DNA of 17,605 bases from Candidatus Methanophagales archaeon (GCA_030621535.1 JAUXHM010000003.1:1-17605), one strand, 5' to 3'. Shown: positions 1 to 6,503, counted from the stretch's first letter. Notes: generated by a model from the sequence alone, not told the origin. Program-made: numbers and translations.

Positions 1-111
1 TAACTAAAAGCGTGATAGAAATGTTTCAATTACAGAGACGGATAAGCAACGTGAGTTCGGATATACTGAAGCTATGTGTAATGCAAGTAGTTAAAATATT
101 TAAGACTTAAA
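1..111. other. Left edge, gene debris without a start codon
   Basis: No complete gene is visible. On the plus strand an open stretch at 8-94 ends in TAA (92-94) and reads as a plausible C-terminal tail (ending ...YTEAMCNASS). It is closed on its left by a stop at 5-7 and has no start codon, so it is either a decayed gene end or chance. Base composition is A+T-rich like the following exonuclease gene, so both may belong to one acquired segment. No clear ribosome binding site precedes the ATG at 112. Confidence 0.25.
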
Positions 112-690
112 ATGACGTATCTAATTTTTGACACGGAAACAACGGGAAAACCAAGAAATTATAACGCACCAGTATCAGATTCGGAAAATTGGCCCCGTTT
201 AGTACAAATTGCTTGGCTTCAATATGATCGTTCAGGAAGGCAAATAGGGAGTTGTGAGTATATTATCAAACCACAAGGATTTACCATTCCGGATGAAGTA
301 GTAAGGATTCACGGTATTTCAACGGAAAGAGCGAGTAATGAAGGACTTCCTTTAAGAACAGTTCTAAACGAATTTTCGGAAGCAGTAGAGCAATCAATGA
401 TTTTGGTGGCTCACAATATGGATTTTGATGAAAAAATTGTTAGAGCTGAATTTTTTAGAGAGAATATTTCAGATGGTCTTGTTCAAACTAAAAAAATTTG
501 CACAATGAAATCATCAACTGATTTTTGTCAAATTCCAAAACCACCTTATGGTTATAAATGGCCTACATTATCAGAGCTTCATTATAAATTATTTAACACC
601 GGTTTTAAGGGAGCTCATAATGCAGCAATTGATGTTACATCTTGTGCTAAATGTTTCTTTGAATTAAAAAGATTGGGGATTATAAGATAA
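112..690 (+). CDS. DnaQ-like DEDDh 3'-5' exonuclease
   Basis: Predicted 3'-5' exonuclease of the DnaQ / Pol III epsilon superfamily (192 aa), which releases nucleotides from 3' ends with two metal ions. All DEDDh motifs are visible: ExoI FDTETTG with D7 and E9, ExoII AHNMDFD with D106, and ExoIII AHNAAIDV with H169 and D174. The catalytic site therefore looks intact. The protein is one exonuclease domain, with no polymerase, helicase or GIY-YIG partner. The DNA is clearly richer in A+T than the genes to its right and the ATG lacks a Shine-Dalgarno sequence; the protein style recalls stand-alone epsilon-like exonucleases common in Bacteroidota. Acquisition by transfer is inferred. It could act in repair or RNA/DNA trimming; the substrate cannot be read from the sequence. 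Confidence 0.85.
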   Translation: MTYLIFDTETTGKPRNYNAPVSDSENWPRLVQIAWLQYDRSGRQIGSCEYIIKPQGFTIPDEVVRIHGISTERASNEGLPLRTVLNEFSEAVEQSMILVAHNMDFDEKIVRAEFFRENISDGLVQTKKICTMKSSTDFCQIPKPPYGYKWPTLSELHYKLFNTGFKGAHNAAIDVTSCAKCFFELKRLGIIR

Positions 691-701
691 GTAACAAATA
701 T

Positions 702-893
702 TTATTTTGACCATAATATTCGTCTTCCTGACCATTTTTGTTGAATCAACAAATTTATTGGCTTTGCAATTTTTACCGGCTCGTTATAGACCGCAAAAGT
801 GATTACAAGGCTCTCTTCGGGAAACAATTTCCTCAGCAAATCAGCTCTACCTATTTTGCCAAGCATGCTCAGTATATCAGTATCGAATATCAT
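702..893 (-). pseudogene. Truncated PIN-domain (VapC-like) nuclease remnant
   Basis: The reading frame opens with MIFDTDILSMLGKI, typical of the first strand of a PIN domain with its first catalytic Asp (D4), and continues plausibly to about residue 38 (...ITFAVYNE). After that it no longer resembles a PIN domain and stops at 63 residues, whereas family members run about 120-140. The later three acidic catalytic positions are missing, so it should be inactive as a ribonuclease toxin. The break (near 780) is close to the A+T-rich exonuclease segment, so arrival of that segment or a linked deletion may have cut the gene. A tiny 21-codon frame lies just upstream (895-960), where an antitoxin gene would be expected. 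Confidence 0.55.
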
Positions 894-894
894 A

Positions 895-960
895 TTATAG
901 GTGTTTCCTGAGCTTCTCGTCCATTTCTTCCGCTGGTCTCGCCTTTACTCTTATTCCCAT
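895..960 (-). other. 21-codon ORF upstream of the PIN remnant, possible antitoxin leftover
   Basis: ATG at 960-958 and TAA at 897-895 enclose a highly charged 21-residue peptide starting MGIRVKARP. Its stop lies one base before the ATG of the truncated PIN gene, the tight coupling usual for vapB-vapC pairs. VapB antitoxins are normally 60-90 residues, so if this is an antitoxin it is an internally deleted relic. Chance cannot be excluded. Confidence 0.2.
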
Positions 961-985
961 TTCTATCACCCACCAACACTAAGAT

Positions 986-998
986 TAATTTTATAAGG
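986..998 (+). promoter_or_regulatory. Possible archaeal TATA box for tyrS
   Basis: TTTTATAAGG in a purine-led A+T-rich context (aagattaattttataagg) matches the archaeal BRE/TATA pattern. It would place the transcript start near 1015-1022, giving tyrS a leader of roughly 80-90 bases. Assigned by eye only. Confidence 0.35.
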
Positions 999-1103
999 AG
1001 GATTCCCTATAATTAGATGAAGGTAGGCAAAGGAAAAAGGGAAAATGGTATTGTCTCTCTTTTACCGGTAATATCTATGCAGAATCGAAAATGAACAGTT
1101 AAA

Positions 1104-2108
1104 ATGGAAGAAACCGAAGCAATAAAGATTTTAGAACGAAACGTGGAGGAGATAATAACGAGGGAAGAATTAGTGGATGCTCTGGCATTAATGGCAAAGT
1201 CAACGTCCGGGTCAGACAGGAAGCTAAGAGCGTATGTAGGATATGAGCCGAGTGGCAGTGTGCACATTGGGCATTTGCCCATACTAAACAAGCTGCGTGA
1301 ACTGCAACGCGTTGGGTTTCACATAATCGTGCTTCTCGCCGATATGCACGCATATCTGAACGAAAAAGGTAGCTTTGAGCAGATAAGGGAAACTGCGGAC
1401 TACAACAAGAGGTGCTTTGCCGCAGCAGGGTTAAGCGACGAGACCGAGTTCATTTTTGGCTCCTCTTTTCAGATGGAGCAAGAATATATGATGAACATGT
1501 TAAAGCTCGCTACGGTGACGACGGAAAACCGAGCGCGGAGAAGCATGGATGAGCTATCAAGGAGCACAAAAGACCGTAAAGTATCCCAGACGATATACCC
1601 GTTGATGCAAGCCATAGATATTGCATTCCTTAACATAAACGTAGCTGTAGGTGGTATAGACCAGCGGAAAATACACATGCTTGCACGCGAGAACCTGCCG
1701 AAGCTGGGTTTTAAACCGCCTATCTGTATTCATACGCCGCTATTAATCGGGTTAGATGGCGAGAAGATGTCTTCATCACTGGGTAATTACATAGCAGTGC
1801 AGGAGACAGAGGAAAGCGTGGAGAAGAAATTGATGGATGCATATTGCCCGCCTGAAGTAGCAGATGGCAATCCGATACTGCAAATCTACAAGCACACCTT
1901 ATTTCCCGATGAAAATATCGGTGCAGTGGAGATAGAAAGGAAAGATAAATACGGTGGCAATATAAATTATACGAGTTATGAGGACTTCAAACTCGATTAT
2001 GTACGTGGACGGCTACACCCGTTAGACGTAAAGACAAATGCAGTGCGATATTTAAATGAGGTCTTGGAGCCTATTAGAAAAAAACTGATACAAGAAAACA
2101 GAAAATAA
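1104..2108 (+). CDS. tyrS: Tyrosyl-tRNA synthetase (archaeal type)
   Basis: Class I aminoacyl-tRNA synthetase that activates tyrosine with ATP and charges tRNA-Tyr in the cytoplasm. At 334 aa it has the short archaeal/eukaryotic form without the bacterial S4-like C-terminal domain. The Rossmann-fold signature HIGH is at residues 54-57 and KMSSS at 221-225. The tyrosine pocket is recognisable: Y44 in AYVGYEPSG, the YPLMQAID segment (Y165, Q169, D172) and GGIDQRKIH (Q187). The C-terminal anticodon-binding part (about 230-334) is complete. The ATG at 1104 fits the usual family N-terminus. It stands alone, with a palindromic repeat between it and ubiX. An in-frame small ORF precedes it (1017-1094), separated by one TGA. 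Confidence 0.95.
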   Translation: MEETEAIKILERNVEEIITREELVDALALMAKSTSGSDRKLRAYVGYEPSGSVHIGHLPILNKLRELQRVGFHIIVLLADMHAYLNEKGSFEQIRETADYNKRCFAAAGLSDETEFIFGSSFQMEQEYMMNMLKLATVTTENRARRSMDELSRSTKDRKVSQTIYPLMQAIDIAFLNINVAVGGIDQRKIHMLARENLPKLGFKPPICIHTPLLIGLDGEKMSSSLGNYIAVQETEESVEKKLMDAYCPPEVADGNPILQIYKHTLFPDENIGAVEIERKDKYGGNINYTSYEDFKLDYVRGRLHPLDVKTNAVRYLNEVLEPIRKKLIQENRK

Positions 2109-2112
2109 ATTA

Positions 2113-2213
2113 TAGACGCAGATTAACGCAGATTGACACAGATGAAAAGATTAATGCCGTTAAAAATAGCATAGCCCAATAAAAGAAAAAAATCAGTGTA
2201 AATCAGTGTCTTA
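2113..2213. repeat. Palindromic intergenic repeat, type 1, copy A
   Basis: The left arm (2113-2149) is built of near-identical units of the form acgcagatta / acacagat; the right arm (about 2191-2213, aatcagtgtaaatcagtgtc) is its imperfect reverse complement, with about 40 unrelated bases between. It fills the tyrS-ubiX gap. A better preserved copy lies at 2832-2928. Transcribed, it would form an imperfect stem-loop. It codes for nothing. Confidence 0.75.
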
Positions 2214-2241
2214 AATAAAAGGAAGTTACACTTTATACACA

Positions 2242-2823
2242 ATGAAACTAATAGTGGGCATAACAGGAGCAAGTGGAGTCATATATGGAATAAGACTGTT
2301 GGAAGTGCTAAAAGAGCGAAACATTGCCGATACACACCTTATTGTATCCGAACCCGCAAAAAAAATAATCTCTATCGAAACCGAGTATGAACTCGATGAG
2401 ATATATGCGCTTGCTTCTCACGTGTATGACAATTCCGACTTCACAACAGCGCTAAGTAGCGGCTCCGTGCGGTATGATGGAGCGATAATAGCGCCTTGCA
2501 GTATGAAGACGCTGGGCTCTATTGCATCGGGCATATCCACCACGCTGGTCGCGAGAGTAGCCGAAATATGCTTAAAGGAGAGTCGAAGGTTGGTGATTAT
2601 TCCACGGGAAACGCCACTTAGTCTTATTCATCTTGCGAATATGGTTACGGTAAAGAAAGCAGGTGCTATTATGCTGCCTGCATCGCCGGCATATTATCAC
2701 AAGCCAAAAACCGTGCTCGATATGGTTGATTTTATCGTGGCACGCGCACTTGACGTTTTCGGGATTGAACTCGGAGCTGGAAAGCAGGAGTACGATCTAA
2801 TAAAGCGGTGGAAAGCGACATAA
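2242..2823 (+). CDS. ubiX: Flavin prenyltransferase UbiX
   Basis: UbiX joins a dimethylallyl group to reduced FMN to give prenyl-FMN, the cofactor of UbiD-type decarboxylases. The 193 aa length is normal. Family marks are the N-terminal ITGASGVIYGIRLLE (residues 7-21), IIAPCSMKTLGSIASG (82-97), the basic/acidic phosphate site IIPRETPLS (119-127) and PAYYHKPKT (149-157). Archaea lacking ubiquinone still need prenyl-FMN, notably for the UbiD-like anhydromevalonate phosphate decarboxylase of the archaeal mevalonate route to isoprenoids; that role is inferred here, and no ubiD is in the window. The gene is flanked on both sides by copies of the same palindromic repeat. No obvious Shine-Dalgarno is seen. 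Confidence 0.93.
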   Translation: MKLIVGITGASGVIYGIRLLEVLKERNIADTHLIVSEPAKKIISIETEYELDEIYALASHVYDNSDFTTALSSGSVRYDGAIIAPCSMKTLGSIASGISTTLVARVAEICLKESRRLVIIPRETPLSLIHLANMVTVKKAGAIMLPASPAYYHKPKTVLDMVDFIVARALDVFGIELGAGKQEYDLIKRWKAT

Positions 2824-2831
2824 ACAAATTA

Positions 2832-2928
2832 GAGACACAGATTAACGCAGATTAACACAGATGAAAAGAATCAACAAACACGGTTAAACTAAAATAAATC
2901 TGCGTAAATCAGTGTAAATCTGTGTCTC
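2832..2928. repeat. Palindromic intergenic repeat, type 1, copy B
   Basis: The left arm at 2832-2868 (gagacacagattaacgcag, then attaacacagatg) and right arm at 2896-2928 are close reverse complements over about 32 bases, with a loop of about 27 bases. It is the same family and orientation as the copy at 2113-2213, so the pair brackets ubiX. It lies downstream of ubiX and upstream of tRNA-Ser and could end ubiX transcripts or stabilise their 3' ends. Confidence 0.8.
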
Positions 2929-2939
2929 AAATAAAAAAT

Positions 2940-2962
2940 ACTATAATATAGTTTATCTACAT
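2940..2962 (+). promoter_or_regulatory. Likely promoter of tRNA-Ser, with an AT palindrome
   Basis: The perfect palindrome ACTATAATATAGT (2940-2952) runs into TTTATCTA (2952-2959), which lies about 29-36 bases before the mature tRNA 5' end, roughly where an archaeal TATA box would be for a tRNA with a short leader. Confidence 0.35.
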
Positions 2963-2987
2963 ACATTAAATAATGTGGACATGGTCG

Positions 2988-3073
2988 GTCGGGATAGCCA
3001 AGAGGTCTAAGGCGGTAGGTTGCTAACCTACTTCCCCTTATGGGGAGCGAGGGTTCGAATCCCTCTCCCGGCG
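2988..3073 (+). tRNA. tRNA-Ser (anticodon GCT)
   Basis: A full cloverleaf can be folded. The acceptor stem GTCGGGA pairs with TCCCGGC (3066-3072), with discriminator G at 3073. The anticodon stem GTAGG/CCTAC encloses loop TTGCTAA with anticodon GCT at 3022-3024, reading AGC and AGT. A long class II variable arm (CCCC...GGGG) and T arm GAGGG-TTCGAAT-CCCTC follow. The length of 86 bases and long variable arm fit serine. CCA is not encoded, as usual in archaea, and no intron is seen. The cis-prenyltransferase gene starts 9 bases after the tRNA end, so the two are probably on one transcript. Confidence 0.96.
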
Positions 3074-3082
3074 CTACTAACT

Positions 3083-3799
3083 ATGCTATCTATGTTAGAC
3101 CCTATCGTGTACGTTTATGAGAAGATATTAAAAAAAGGAATCCTGAATTCCTCTATCCCTGTGAATCACGTTCTCCTTGTGTTAGATGAATCTGACCTTC
3201 TTTCCGATGCCATAGGAATGGAACAACTGAGGCAGTTCATAAATTGGTGCTATACCCTGAAGATAAAAACTATAAGTGTTTACATCGGTGTTATTCGCGA
3301 TGGTGTTGACAAGAACGTGTTAGAAAAAGCATACTCGCACCTCACGGAGAGCATAACAAGGATGCTGAGTAAAGAAAAAGCTTCTATCGCAATATATACG
3401 GACGGACCGGAACCCACGTATGAAAAATCCGTGGAGGGTGCTGGTGCGGATAACGAGAGCAACATGCAGAACAAAGAAAGGGAAATAAATATTTCTATCG
3501 GGTTGGGCGGGAGAAGCGAGCTGACAAAAGCGATAAAAGAGATTGTAAAGAAGGTAAAAGCAGGGGAAATAGAGCCCGAAGAGATAGACGAGAAACTGAT
3601 AGAATCGGAGTTGATATTCAAGTCCGACCCTGACCTCGTTATCAGGTCGGGCACAACGCGTTTAACCGATTTCTTGATTTGGCAATCGGTGTACAGCGAA
3701 TTTTATTTCACGGACATTAATTGGCGAAAATTCAGGAAGATAGACCTGCTCCGTGCTGTACGCGATTTTCAGTTACGCAAAAGACGATTTGGACGGTGA
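3083..3799 (+). CDS. Divergent cis-prenyltransferase (UppS family)
   Basis: Cis-prenyltransferases extend allylic diphosphates with isopentenyl diphosphate to make the polyprenyl lipids that carry sugars for glycosylation. From ATG 3083 the protein is 238 aa; 3092 is an alternative start, while the earlier in-frame ATG at 3020 lies inside the tRNA gene and is rejected. The C-terminal region is strongly conserved: NISIGLGGRSEL (136-147), DPDLVIRSGTTRLTDFLIW (182-200), YSEFYFTD (204-211), then a family-like end RRFGR. The N-terminal catalytic region is not: the usual MDGNxRWA reads LDESDLLSD (residues 34-42), keeping only D35, and the FSxEN segment reads IGVIRDG (68-74). The protein may be the accessory subunit of a two-part enzyme, like Nus1/NgBR in eukaryotes, rather than active alone. 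Confidence 0.82.
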   Translation: MLSMLDPIVYVYEKILKKGILNSSIPVNHVLLVLDESDLLSDAIGMEQLRQFINWCYTLKIKTISVYIGVIRDGVDKNVLEKAYSHLTESITRMLSKEKASIAIYTDGPEPTYEKSVEGAGADNESNMQNKEREINISIGLGGRSELTKAIKEIVKKVKAGEIEPEEIDEKLIESELIFKSDPDLVIRSGTTRLTDFLIWQSVYSEFYFTDINWRKFRKIDLLRAVRDFQLRKRRFGR

Positions 3800-3816
3800 A
3801 AAATCATGTATTTATT

Positions 3817-3957
3817 CACCGCCGAGATCGCGGAGAGCGCTGAGACGACGCTGAAGGTATGAGGTGTGAGTTGTCAGGTGTGAGTAAGCCAAACCTCCTC
3901 AAACCTAATACCTCACACCTATACTGATTCTCTGTGCTCTCTGTGAGCTCAGCGGTA
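3817..3957. repeat. Nested palindromic repeat, type 2 with inner type 3, between convergent genes
   Basis: The outer arms caccgccgagatcgcggag... (3817-3846) and ...tctctgtgagctcagcggt (3930-3957) are imperfect reverse complements. Inside is a second palindrome made of other units: aggtatgaggtgtgag... (3855-3884) against ...acctaatacctcacacct (about 3891-3922). The element fills the gap between two genes that converge on it, so a bidirectional terminator or 3'-end role is plausible. The same layout recurs at 6032-6144. Confidence 0.78.
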
Positions 3958-3970
3958 AACAATCGCAAAA

Positions 3971-4780
3971 TCATAACTCAACGAAGTGCATTTTCCTCGT
4001 CCATACGCTTACCGCTTTTCTCGCCTGTTCAGGATTAGCAAAATTAGCCTCTATGGCGTCGTCATCTCCGGGATTTCCTATAAAAGGGTTTATTGTTCTC
4101 TTCTCTACATCCGCCACCCATATCATTGCGGCACCCGCGTCATGCTCGCGGAAGAACGAGATAAAAGGAGCAGGCGTCTTCTCTGTTGGAACAACAATTA
4201 CGTTTTCTTTTCCTTTTCCCTTCTCCTCCTCCGCTTCTGAGTTCTCCATTTCGTCTACAAACTGAGGAACAAACTTTATAGACGGGAAAATGAAGATGTG
4301 CTTGCTTCTCTGTCTGTTTTGATTTTTGTACTTGTTCACTGCTATCATTTCGATATGCCCACTTTTAGGCACCGTGTTTTCTACCTGATACCCGCATCGT
4401 TCCATAAAATCTTTCACCACCTGCTTTAACGCACTCAGCGGGCTCCTTATCCTTGCCCAGCGCAAAAAAGCCGCCTCCAACTCATTACTCATGTATCTAT
4501 GCGTGGGCACGCAGTAAAACACCTCACCTTGATAATTTATCCGTGTATGCATGTCAGGGGAAAAAACAGAGACCTTTTCGGTACTTGTTATGCTTTTGAA
4601 AATCACGTCTTCTAAAGTTCCGTTCAATTTCGTCTCCAGATTGGCTCTTTCGGCACCGGTGAGCAGCGATTTTATACTTTCACGTATCTTCAAAACGAGT
4701 TCGCCTTCGGATATTACGTTGTACGCCGACAAATAAGCAGCGAGTTCGTCAAACACCTTCAATAAAGCATCGTATTTCAT
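3971..4780 (-). CDS. Unrecognised protein, 269 aa
   Basis: I do not recognise this family. The start at 4780 is chosen because GGAGG (4792-4788) lies seven bases ahead; the frame extends 17 codons further upstream but without a better signal. Residues 1-65 look helical. Residues 105-175 form an alternating pattern with GYQVENTV (130-137), GHIEMIAVNKYK (141-152) and KHIFIFPSIKF (160-170), faintly like a restriction-endonuclease-type fold but without a clear PD-(D/E)xK triad. Residues 179-193 are a charged Glu/Lys linker. The C-terminal part has AAMIWVADVEKRTINPFIG (217-235) and NFANPEQARKAV (246-257). There is no signal peptide or membrane segment. It is divergent from the aminotransferase gene and convergent with the prenyltransferase gene, so it is transcribed alone. 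Confidence 0.7.
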   Translation of the reverse strand: MKYDALLKVFDELAAYLSAYNVISEGELVLKIRESIKSLLTGAERANLETKLNGTLEDVIFKSITSTEKVSVFSPDMHTRINYQGEVFYCVPTHRYMSNELEAAFLRWARIRSPLSALKQVVKDFMERCGYQVENTVPKSGHIEMIAVNKYKNQNRQRSKHIFIFPSIKFVPQFVDEMENSEAEEEKGKGKENVIVVPTEKTPAPFISFFREHDAGAAMIWVADVEKRTINPFIGNPGDDDAIEANFANPEQARKAVSVWTRKMHFVEL

Positions 4781-4787
4781 TTCATAT

Positions 4788-4792
4788 CCTCC
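4788..4792 (-). promoter_or_regulatory. Ribosome binding site deciding the start of the 269 aa protein
   Basis: GGAGG on the minus strand, seven bases before the ATG at 4780-4778, is the strongest Shine-Dalgarno in the left half of the window. It argues against the longer in-frame start at 4831. Confidence 0.65.
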
Positions 4793-4884
4793 GTGATTAT
4801 CATTATCAGATACCATACTAATTTTGTACAAAGAGTACTAAATGATAGAATAACAGGTAGGGTGGAAAATATAAACACAGAAAA

Positions 4885-6015
4885 ATGGTCGAGAAATTTG
4901 CACATCGTATTGAGGACATAGATATTTCCGGCATAAGGAAGGCGTTTGAAACCGCATCTGGCGACTTCTTCAACCTGGGTCTCGGTGAACCTGACTTCGA
5001 TACACCGGCGCATGTAAAGGAAGCCGCTATACGAGCACTTAACGCTGGATTTACCTCTTATACCTCTAATAAAGGCATAGAGGAACTGAGAGCGGTGATA
5101 TGCGATAAGTTCAAACGAGATAATAATTTTTCCGTTAGCCCTGAAGAGATAATAGTTACGTCAGGTGCGAGCGAAGCGTTACATATAGCACTCCTTGCAG
5201 TTGTAGAAAGAGGCGATGAGGTGCTGATACCAAATCCCGGTTTTGTTTCGTTCGCACCACTAACGAAATTAGCAGAGGCAAAGCCAGTCGGTGTTACGCT
5301 AAGCGAAAACGAAGGCTTCACGATGCCCTCCGAAGCAGTAAAGGAAAAAATCACGCCAAAAACAAAAGCGCTCATAATAAATTCCCCTGCCAATCCTACT
5401 GGGGCGGTGGAAAGCGAGGAGAACATAAAAGCACTCGTTGACATCGCCCACGACCATCGCATAACCATCATTTCCGATGAGGTTTATGAGCATCTTATAT
5501 ACGATGGGTTGAAGCACATAAGCCCTGCGAGATTCTCTGACGCGGGGGTTATCACGGTGAATGCGGTCTCAAAGACCTACGCAATGACCGGGTTCAGACT
5601 GGGCTATCTTGCAGCTCGTGAAGAATACGTAGAGCAAATGCTAAAAATCCATCAGTATATTCAAGCGTGTGCATCTTCAATTTCGCAACACGCCGCGTTG
5701 GCTGCTATTTCGGGTCCACAAGACGGTGTAGCAGAAATGAGAAGCGAGTTCAAAAAAAGACGCGATTTTGCCGTTGATGCTCTTCACGATATGAAGATGA
5801 CGTTTAACACGCCAAAAGGAGCTTTTTATATCTTCCCTCGTGTAGGTGATGAGCAAGAATTTGTAGATACGTTGAAGCAGAGAGGGGTAATAGTCACACC
5901 AGGGTCGGCATTTGGAACTATGGGTAAGAATCACGTAAGAATATCGTATGCTGCGAGTTTTGATGACTTAAAGCGAGCTTTTGCAATACTGAAAGAGGTA
6001 GAGGGCACTATCTAA
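4885..6015 (+). CDS. PLP-dependent class I aminotransferase (aspartate/aromatic type)
   Basis: A fold-type I aminotransferase that moves an amino group between an amino acid and a 2-oxoacid using pyridoxal phosphate. The 376 aa length is typical of archaeal AspC/AraT-like enzymes. Visible marks: LGLGEPDFDTP (31-41) and TSYTSNKGIEELR (57-69) of the substrate side, TSGASEAL (92-99) for cofactor phosphate, SPANPTG (167-173) with N170, ISDEVYEHLIY (196-206) with D198 and Y201, and the Schiff-base lysine K230 in SKTYAMTGFRLGY. A conserved C-terminal arginine in HVRISYA binds the substrate carboxylate. Specificity (aspartate, aromatic or alanine) cannot be fixed from sequence alone. It is transcribed away from the 269 aa gene across a 104-base gap and ends at a nested palindrome. 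Confidence 0.9.
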   Translation: MVEKFAHRIEDIDISGIRKAFETASGDFFNLGLGEPDFDTPAHVKEAAIRALNAGFTSYTSNKGIEELRAVICDKFKRDNNFSVSPEEIIVTSGASEALHIALLAVVERGDEVLIPNPGFVSFAPLTKLAEAKPVGVTLSENEGFTMPSEAVKEKITPKTKALIINSPANPTGAVESEENIKALVDIAHDHRITIISDEVYEHLIYDGLKHISPARFSDAGVITVNAVSKTYAMTGFRLGYLAAREEYVEQMLKIHQYIQACASSISQHAALAAISGPQDGVAEMRSEFKKRRDFAVDALHDMKMTFNTPKGAFYIFPRVGDEQEFVDTLKQRGVIVTPGSAFGTMGKNHVRISYAASFDDLKRAFAILKEVEGTI

Positions 6016-6031
6016 AAATATAGGGATTTAT

Positions 6032-6144
6032 CACCGCGGAGAGCGCGAAATTAGAGGTTTAGTTTATTAGCGGTTCAGCTCGTTAGCTAAACATCCAAAC
6101 CTCTAAGCCTCTAAACCGCTAATCTTCTGTGTGCTCTGCGGTGA
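6032..6144. repeat. Nested palindromic repeat, type 2 with inner type 3, second copy
   Basis: The outer arms tcaccgcggagagcgcg (from 6031) and tgtgtgctctgcggtga (to 6144) are reverse complements with few mismatches. The inner palindrome has ttagaggtttag...ttagcggtt (6051-6075) against aaacctctaagcctctaaac (from 6097). It sits between the convergent aminotransferase and RNase P protein genes, with the same plan as 3817-3957 but different inner sequence. Confidence 0.78.
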
Positions 6145-6170
6145 AATTTAAGGATATATACCCCCCTTCC

Positions 6171-6503
6171 CTATTCCCCAAGTCCTTTATAAGGTCGTCT
6201 CATCTGCTTACCACACCTCAGGCAAGTTGTCGTGATGTAATCGCCTCGGAGGCGAATGCGTGCATTCTCACCCGGGACCAAGAAGGCATAGCAACCTTTA
6301 CAAATCCGCATCTTTAAATGATGTGGTATTTGCACCCTATACCGCATCCCAATTTTTCGTGCAAGCTGCACGTATCTATCACTTCTCCTGCTTCTCTCTT
6401 TCATCTTATTTCCCCTCGCATCTGCATCTGCGAGTTCAAACAGCCGCTCTATCCGCTGTAAGGCAATGTCTTCTATTCTTCCCTTTCTCCCCCTTTTCTT
6501 CAT
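6171..6503 (-). CDS. rnp4: Ribonuclease P protein component 4 (Rpp21/Rpr2)
   Basis: A subunit of archaeal RNase P, which with the catalytic RNA and other proteins (Rpp29, Pop5, Rpp30) removes 5' leaders from pre-tRNAs. The 110 aa length is normal. An N-terminal helical basic region has IEDIALQRIERLFELA (10-25), followed by the characteristic RSDRYVQLARKIGMRY (40-55). A zinc ribbon has C68/C71 (CKGC) and C94/C97 (CLRC). The R-rich segment between them (ENARIRLRGDY) is typical. The ATG at 6503 is the only sensible start. The gene is divergent from the PUA-protein gene across 69 bases and convergent with the aminotransferase gene. Confidence 0.93.
   Translation of the reverse strand: MKKRGRKGRIEDIALQRIERLFELADADARGNKMKERSRRSDRYVQLARKIGMRYRVQIPHHLKMRICKGCYAFLVPGENARIRLRGDYITTTCLRCGKQMRRPYKGLGE

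Noticed and set aside
2113..2928. CRISPR array from the repeated cagatta units
   Set aside because: The units are about 10 bases, contiguous and palindromically arranged; there are no regular spacers and no cas genes.
3020..3082. Upstream extension of the cis-prenyltransferase frame
   Set aside because: It lies within the tRNA-Ser gene and encodes sequence foreign to the family; the ATG at 3083 fits better.
4781..4831. Longer start for the 269 aa minus-strand protein
   Set aside because: It has no ribosome binding site, and the GGAGG within this stretch points to 4780.
4826..4838. GTAC-AAAGA-GTAC as an operator between divergent genes
   Set aside because: The four-base half sites are too short to support a claim.
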